Program-made: the position numbers and the translations under genes
In this document: one piece after another, positions 36,217 through 40,477 of the stretch
Position numbering within the stretch: the first letter of the stretch is position 1
Layout: the number at the start of each line of letters is the position of its first letter
Notes under the pieces: model-generated
Databases searched by the model: none
What the model was told of the DNA's origin: nothing
What the model saw: only the letters and a program-made list of their open reading frames with translations
Source of the DNA: Xenococcaceae cyanobacterium MO_188.B32
GTDB taxonomy: Bacteria > Cyanobacteriota > Cyanobacteriia > Cyanobacteriales > Xenococcaceae
Length of the DNA stretch: 40,477 nt
Reading direction: 5' to 3'
NCBI GenBank assembly: GCA_030065635.1
Contig: JASJDJ010000042.1
Span: forward strand, 1 to 40,477

Positions 36217-36239
36217 AGGGCGAATTTTTAACTCGCCCT
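36217..36239. terminator. Hairpin between psaK and the LCCL gene
   Basis: AGGGCGA at 36217-36223 pairs with TCGCCCT at 36233-36239. It lies 57 bp after the psaK stop, just upstream of the LCCL start codon. No clean T-run follows on the minus strand, so it may attenuate or process rather than end transcription. Confidence 0.4.
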
Positions 36240-36295
36240 CAATTTATGAAACAGTATAAAGTTACTATTATTGGTAACTGTTCACTGTTTACTGA

Positions 36296-36565
36296 TTAGA
36301 GTGCGCCTACACTAGCTAATCCTAAGATAACACCTGCTCCTAACACGTGACCTAAGCTAGTAGTGCCTAGCAACGCAGGTAAACCCATACCGCCAAAGAA
36401 CTCTGGTGAGGGTAAACTGGGGCCAGCAGACTGATTTTGAATTGTATATTTACCAAACGCAATAGCAGCAATATTACAAAGAATCATCAGAATTGCTACC
36501 TTAGGACTCCAAGATACTGTATTAGGTACGGAAGCAGCTACAGCGAGTAAAGTCGAATAAGTCAA
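36296..36565 (-). CDS. psaK: Photosystem I subunit PsaK
   Basis: 89 residues with two transmembrane helices (SPKVAILMILCNIAAIAFGKY and TTSLGHVLGAGVILGL). The FGKYTIQN and the loop GPSLPSPEFFGGMGLPALL match PsaK. It is a peripheral membrane subunit of photosystem I at the trimer rim. GAGGAGA upstream is a good ribosome-binding sequence. Confidence 0.95.
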   Translation of the reverse strand: MTYSTLLAVAASVPNTVSWSPKVAILMILCNIAAIAFGKYTIQNQSAGPSLPSPEFFGGMGLPALLGTTSLGHVLGAGVILGLASVGAL

Positions 36566-36749
36566 ATTGATTTCTCCTCTTTAATCTTTTTTAATCTAAT
36601 TAAATCGAGAATAATTGTAGTCCTTCAGTTAACACAAATATTAATCTGTGTTGCAATAATTAGTAATTAAGTAAAGTTTTTTATACAAAATCATCAACTG
36701 CCACCAAACCAGTGAGGTAATAATTTACCTTGTATTTTATGCTACTCTT

Positions 36750-37082
36750 GGGGCTGTGGCTCAGTTGGATAGAGCAAGCGCCTCCTGAATAATCGGGCAC
36801 TACAGAGGAAACTTTGTAAGTGAATGTGGTCAAATTCAAGGAAGCCTAAGTCTGTCATATAGATAAGGTAATCTTGAGCCAAGCTTTACTAACCTGGGTA
36901 AAGAAGGTGCAGAGACTGGTTATAGGCGATCGACAGGTAAATAAACTAAGTAATTCAGAACCTGTAACATAACGGCCACCACCTAAAGACCACACGTCCA
37001 GGGTGAAGGAATAGTCCAGAGAGTGAGGAAACTCACACCAATCTGAAGCGCTAGGTCGCCGGTTCAAGTCCGGCCAGTCCCG
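36750..37082 (+). tRNA. tRNA-Arg(CCU), split by a group I intron
   Basis: Exons 36750-36786 and 37046-37082 join to a 74-nt cloverleaf. Acceptor arms GGGGCTG/CAGTCCC pair (one G-U), D stem GCTC/GAGC, anticodon stem AGCGC/GCGCT with loop CTCCTAA (anticodon CCU), T arm GCCGG-TTCAAGT-CCGGC. CCA is not encoded. The intron sits between positions 36 and 37, right after the anticodon. The spliced anticodon stem is perfect only with these junctions. Confidence 0.93.
36787..37045 (+). ncRNA. Group I intron in tRNA-Arg(CCU)
   Basis: 259 bp, no internal ORF. The 5' exon ends in U and the intron ends in G, as group I introns require. Core strings are recognisable: CAAATTCAAGGAA near 36830, TGAGCCAAG at 36875-36883 and GGTGCAGAGACT at 36906-36917, all close to the tRNA-Leu intron of cyanobacteria and plastids. 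GTGAG-GAAA-CTCAC at 37023-37036 is a hairpin with a GNRA tetraloop in P9 position. Likely subgroup IC3 and self-splicing. Confidence 0.88.
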
Positions 37083-37953
37083 TACAATTTTGTCTATTCA
37101 AATTTGTCTATTCAAAGCAATTTCGTATATTTGCCGAGGTCATTATTAGGCTCAAACCGTTATTCTAAAAAAAAAGAGACACTAAACCTAAATTAGTATC
37201 TCTCTTGACAGAACTGTGAACAATTAATGCTCGGCTAACATGAGTGTTTTAAAAACATTCTCACTAACCATATAGTAATTTAAAAGTGGCATATTAATAC
37301 CGCTTTTTTTATTATTTCTCTTTATTTTAGGTGTTTTTACTAGTTACAATAATTTTTTTTATTTTTAATTAAGTGTAAATACAGAGAAGAGTTTTTGATA
37401 ATATTAAATTGCTCGATTCTATAGGTCAGAAAGTATTAGAAAGTATTAGTTTGACTAGTAAATGCTTGCGGTTTTCAAAAAAAGTAGGCAACAACAATTG
37501 ACTAAGCTCAGTGATAGTAAAGACTGACGAATTAAGTTAATCGCATTTAAGTCACACCTGATTAAACTGCCCGTGTTGATGTTACGAAGGAATTGTTATA
37601 CTAAATCCGATTCTGAAAACCTTCTTTTAAATTAGAAGTCTTAAACGAGTTTAAACCCTTCTGCTTATCACGCCTCCTGCCCCCTGCCTTCTCACAAGTT
37701 TTAAATGGTGTATCTCAACAGGATTTAGTATTATTCCCTGCGCTCTCTGCACTCCTGCTGAGACTCCTGAAATGGTAAGCGATCGACTAGGGGATTTGTC
37801 AGCGGATAACGTTAGTTAAGAACAGATTATTTAACAAATAGATAAAATAATTAATCAAATGTTGAAAAATATCTTAAGATTGACAAGTAAGAAATTAAAT
37901 TTTCTGAAAGACTAACTACCTAAGAGAAAAGAATATAGATTAGGAGGACATTT
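37083..37953. other. Long gene-free region before fba
   Basis: 871 bp without a supported gene. Its left part holds a candidate leftward small RNA (37166-37275). Around 37665-37760 it has C-rich low-complexity DNA (CCTCCTGCCCCCTGCC). The right end holds the fba promoter and a strong AGGAGG-type ribosome-binding sequence at about 37942-37948. Short frames such as MLAVFKKSRQQQ (37461) are too weak to call. Confidence 0.45.
37166..37275 (-). ncRNA. Candidate small RNA with orphan terminator
   Basis: AGAGACACTAA (37175-37185) pairs with TTAGTATCTCT (37193-37203), with one mismatch, and on the minus strand it is followed by a run of eight or nine T. No leftward gene lies to the right, so this terminator has no protein-coding client. 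About 30-70 bp upstream on the same strand is a second hairpin, GAGaaTGTTTT/AAAACACTC (37241-37261). Together they outline an RNA of roughly 100 nt. The promoter is not clear. Confidence 0.4.
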
Positions 37954-39033
37954 ATGGCACTCGTACCCATGAGGCTGTTGCTAGATCACGCTGCTGAGAA
38001 TGATTACGGCATTCCTGCATATAATGTTAATAACATGGAGCAAATTATTGCGATCATGCAGGCTGCTGAAGAAGCTAATAGCCCTGTTATATTGCAGGCT
38101 TCTCGCGGTGCTCGTAAATATGCAGGAGAAAACTTCCTCCGTCATCTAGTTATGGCAGCAGTGGAAAGTCATCCCCACATTCCTATTGCTATGCACCAAG
38201 ACCATGGTAATAGCCCTGCTACTTGCTACTCAGCTATGCGTAATGGTTTTACTAGCGTCATGATGGATGGTTCTCTCGAAGCAGATGCTAAAACTCCCGC
38301 TAGTTTTGACTATAACGTTAGTGTAACTGCCGAAGTTGTTAAAGTAGCTCATTCCATCGGTGTTAGTGTAGAAGGCGAACTCGGTTGTTTGGGTTCTTTG
38401 GAAACTGGCCAAGGTGAAGCTGAAGACGGTCACGGTTTTGAAGGTACTCTCAGTAAAGAGCAACTTTTAACCGATCCCGACGAAGCAGTTGAATTTGTAG
38501 AACGTACTCAAGTAGATGCTTTGGCTGTAGCTATTGGTACTAGCCATGGTGCCTACAAATTTACTCGTAAGCCTACCGGTGAAATTCTGGCTATTAGTAG
38601 AATTGAAGAAATTCATAGTCGCCTACCCAATACTCACCTAGTAATGCACGGTTCTTCCTCCGTACCTCAAGAGTGGCTTGACATGATCAACGAATACGGT
38701 GGTAAGATTCCTGAAACTTACGGTGTACCTGTTGAAGAAATTCAAAAAGGTATTAAGAGTGGTGTTCGCAAAGTTAATATTGATACTGACAACCGTTTGG
38801 CAATTACTGCTGCTTTCCGTGAAGCTGCTGCTAAAGACCCATCTAACTTCGATCCTCGCCACTTCCTCAAACCTTCTATCAAGTATATGAAGCAAGTGTG
38901 CTTAGATCGTTATCAAGCTTTCGGTACTGCCGGTAATGCTAGCAAGATCAAGCAAATGACTTTAGATGATTTTGCTGCTAGATATGCTAGTGGAGAATTA
39001 TCTGCAACTTCTAAGAAAACAGTTGCTGTTTAA
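37954..39033 (+). CDS. fba: Class II fructose-bisphosphate aldolase
   Basis: 359 residues, Calvin-cycle subtype. Zinc enzyme that forms fructose 1,6-bisphosphate and sedoheptulose 1,7-bisphosphate in carbon fixation. Visible are the zinc His of [46 protein letters not shown] and [14 protein letters not shown] strong GGAGGA ribosome-binding site lies seven bases before the ATG, fitting high expression. A terminator follows. Confidence 0.96.
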   Translation: MALVPMRLLLDHAAENDYGIPAYNVNNMEQIIAIMQAAEEANSPVILQASRGARKYAGENFLRHLVMAAVESHPHIPIAMHQDHGNSPATCYSAMRNGFTSVMMDGSLEADAKTPASFDYNVSVTAEVVKVAHSIGVSVEGELGCLGSLETGQGEAEDGHGFEGTLSKEQLLTDPDEAVEFVERTQVDALAVAIGTSHGAYKFTRKPTGEILAISRIEEIHSRLPNTHLVMHGSSSVPQEWLDMINEYGGKIPETYGVPVEEIQKGIKSGVRKVNIDTDNRLAITAAFREAAAKDPSNFDPRHFLKPSIKYMKQVCLDRYQAFGTAGNASKIKQMTLDDFAARYASGELSATSKKTVAV

Positions 39034-39068
39034 GCTTTAAGCAAAAGCAAAATTCAATCAGTAATATT

Positions 39069-39098
39069 TTGGGTGGTTGTTTACTACCCAATTTTTTT
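39069..39098 (+). terminator. fba intrinsic terminator
   Basis: TTGGGTGG (39069-39076) pairs with CTACCCAA (39084-39091) with one G-U pair, followed by seven T. It lies about 35 bp after the fba stop codon. Confidence 0.8.
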
Positions 39099-39147
39099 GG
39101 TGATTTAGGATAATTTTAATCGATTCCCAATTCCTAATCCCTGTCTT

Positions 39148-39192
39148 GGTGCGCGTTCCTTGGCTGAGGAAACCTCGTGCCGAGGTCGCACC
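39148..39192. repeat. Palindromic dispersed repeat before mtnA
   Basis: GGTGCG at 39148-39153 and CGCACC at 39187-39192 close a 45-bp segment with internal complementary pieces (TTCCTTGGCTGAGGAA; CCTCGTGCCGAGG). It is flanked by CCCAATTCCTAATCCC-type short repeats. The inner GAGGAAACCTC resembles a block in mosaic repeat copy 2. Non-coding. Confidence 0.6.
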
Positions 39193-39237
39193 GCAATCCC
39201 TAATTTTCCCTCATAAGTTGGTAGCCTAAATATTGAT

Positions 39238-40299
39238 ATGACTTCTTCCCCTAGTAATATCTATCCTGTAATTTGGCAAGACGATAAAGTATTTCTAATC
39301 GATCAAACTCGTTTGCCAGAGGAATATAATATCGTCGAAATCGCTCTTGTAGAAGATATGGCGCAGGCAATTAAAACCATGATTGTCAGAGGTGCCCCAG
39401 CTATTGGTGTAGCAGCAGCCTATGGAATGTATCTTGGTGCTAGAGAAATAGAAACTAATGACTTAGAAAAATTTTTGGCTCAACTAGAACAAGTTGCTCA
39501 ATTACTGCGTCAAACTCGTCCCACGGCTGTCAACTTATTTTGGGCAATTTCTCGGATGTTAAAAACAGCCTATGAGTCTGTGGGTACAGTGGCAGAAATT
39601 AAGTCAACTTTACTGCGTACTGCTCGGACAATTCAATTAGAAGATTTACAAACTTGTCAGGCTATAGGCGCTCGCGGTTTGTCTATCTTACCAACAGAAC
39701 CCCAAAAATTATCTATTCTTACTCACTGCAATGCTGGAGCTCTGGCTACTGCTGGCTATGGTACTGCTTTGGGTGTAATTCGTTCTGCTTGGCGAGAACA
39801 ACGTTTGGCTAGGATTTATGCCGATGAAACTCGTCCTCGCTTACAAGGAGCAAAATTGACGGCTTGGGAATGCGTACGAGAAGGTATTCCCGTTACAGTC
39901 ATTACCGATAGTATGGCTGCTCATTGTATGCAAAAAGGTAAGATCGATGCGGTAATTGTCGGGGCAGATCGGATTGCTGCTAATGGAGATACTGCTAATA
40001 AAATCGGTACTTATTCTTTGGCTATAGTTGCCCGAGCTCATAATATTCCCTTCTTTGTTGCTGCTCCTTTTTCTACCATCGATTTTGAGCTAGTCGATGG
40101 CAGTGGAATTGCGATCGAAGAAAGAGATGCCCGAGAAATCGATCGAATTGCTAAAACTAAAATTTGTCCGCCAGGAGTAGATTTTTATAATCCTGCTTTT
40201 GATGTTACTCCTGCTCATTTAATTGAGGCAATTATTACGGAAAAAGGGGCAATTAAACCTGATGAATTAATTAATTATCGTAGTGTTGTTAGTTATTAG
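39238..40299 (+). CDS. mtnA: Methylthioribose-1-phosphate isomerase
   Basis: 353 residues. Converts 5-methylthioribose 1-phosphate to the ribulose form in methionine salvage. [17 protein letters not shown], the catalytic Cys in [20 protein letters not shown] and catalytic Asp in [20 protein letters not shown] are present, with [12 protein letters not shown] near the C-terminus. It could be confused with eIF2B-like proteins, but these motifs favour MtnA. No other salvage gene lies in the window. Confidence 0.93.
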   Translation: MTSSPSNIYPVIWQDDKVFLIDQTRLPEEYNIVEIALVEDMAQAIKTMIVRGAPAIGVAAAYGMYLGAREIETNDLEKFLAQLEQVAQLLRQTRPTAVNLFWAISRMLKTAYESVGTVAEIKSTLLRTARTIQLEDLQTCQAIGARGLSILPTEPQKLSILTHCNAGALATAGYGTALGVIRSAWREQRLARIYADETRPRLQGAKLTAWECVREGIPVTVITDSMAAHCMQKGKIDAVIVGADRIAANGDTANKIGTYSLAIVARAHNIPFFVAAPFSTIDFELVDGSGIAIEERDAREIDRIAKTKICPPGVDFYNPAFDVTPAHLIEAIITEKGAIKPDELINYRSVVSY

Positions 40300-40381
40300 T
40301 TATTATTAAGCTAATCCACATCTAACTTGCATCTTTACTAACGGGACTTTGACAAAAAACTAGGTTCAAAAAGGGGTGAAA

Positions 40382-40469
40382 GCCTGATATATCAATGGTT
40401 TAACCTCAAAATAGCTAAATCCTTAATATATCTGGGTTTCAGGCGAATTTACCTCTTCGAGGTAAATTC
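40382..40469. repeat. Structured palindromic region at the right edge
   Basis: GAATTTACCTC (40445-40455), loop TTC, GAGGTAAATTC (40459-40469) is a perfect 11-bp hairpin. Just before it, GCCTGA (40382-40387) pairs with TCAGGC (40439-40444) around an AT-rich stretch that contains GATATATC. Two adjacent hairpins like this occur at ends of IS200/IS605-type elements, but the window ends eight bases later, so this cannot be decided. Confidence 0.5.
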
Positions 40470-40477
40470 GGCGTCTG

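Overview
The window is AT-rich chromosomal DNA from a cyanobacterium. The evidence is photosystem I genes (psaF, psaJ, psaK), a carotenoid oxygenase, the long cyanobacterial form of IspH, a group I intron in a tRNA gene and very frequent HIP1 palindromes (GCGATCGC). Short tandem and palindromic intergenic repeats are also typical of the phylum. The gene repertoire fits a unicellular or baeocyte-forming lineage, but genus cannot be set from the sequence alone. Most of the window is housekeeping DNA; the accessory features are small and scattered.

Layout. 1-2.2 kb: a dispersed repeat, a secreted YHS protein with an NPCAG(A/V) cysteine repeat (minus), and a DppC-like ABC permease (plus). 2.2-6.6 kb: a TspO-related membrane protein, a carotenoid cleavage oxygenase, SbcD nuclease and a CYTH triphosphate-tunnel protein. 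7.0-9.2 kb: a small unknown protein tail-to-tail with tsaD, then the psaF-psaJ operon ending in a terminator built from HIP1 sites. 9.4-12.6 kb: RodZ-like protein and RluB-type pseudouridine synthase (one leftward operon), a DUF2993 protein and a lipid-flippase-like membrane protein. 12.9-18.1 kb: ammonium transporter, ispH and a large receptor-like Ser/Thr kinase fused to a periplasmic-binding domain. 18.1-21.3 kb: a truncated GltS symporter remnant, tilS, and a receiver-histidine-kinase hybrid whose phospho-acceptor His is Gln. 21.3-24.8 kb: aroE, ftsI and an FtsL-like gene. 25.2-27.3 kb: an operon of a MotA/ExbB-like channel and a MotB/OmpA-like stator with its own terminator, resembling the motor half of Zorya.

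27.3-28.6 kb is a 1.3-kb gene-free stretch with a mosaic repeat, a 7-bp tandem repeat and two near-identical copies of a probable small RNA gene, each with its own terminator. 28.6-30.5 kb: citrate synthase and SixA. 30.4-32.0 kb is a patch of broken or accessory small genes: a truncated coiled-coil ORF, a small beta-rich protein, and three translationally coupled small genes, the middle one interrupted by TGA. 32.1-36.6 kb: DHH phosphoesterase, HNH endonuclease, alr, a 54-residue zinc-ribbon protein, an LCCL-domain secreted protein and psaK. 36.75-37.08 kb is tRNA-Arg(CCU) split by a 259-bp group I intron. 37.1-40.5 kb: a candidate leftward small RNA, class II fructose-bisphosphate aldolase, a repeat, mtnA and a strongly structured right edge.

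The best candidates for something little described are the MotAB-like pair without other Zorya genes, the tandem small RNA pair, the kinase-binding-protein fusion, the His-less hybrid kinase and the coupled small-gene cluster with an in-frame stop. All functional statements come from motif recognition by eye; no database search was possible.
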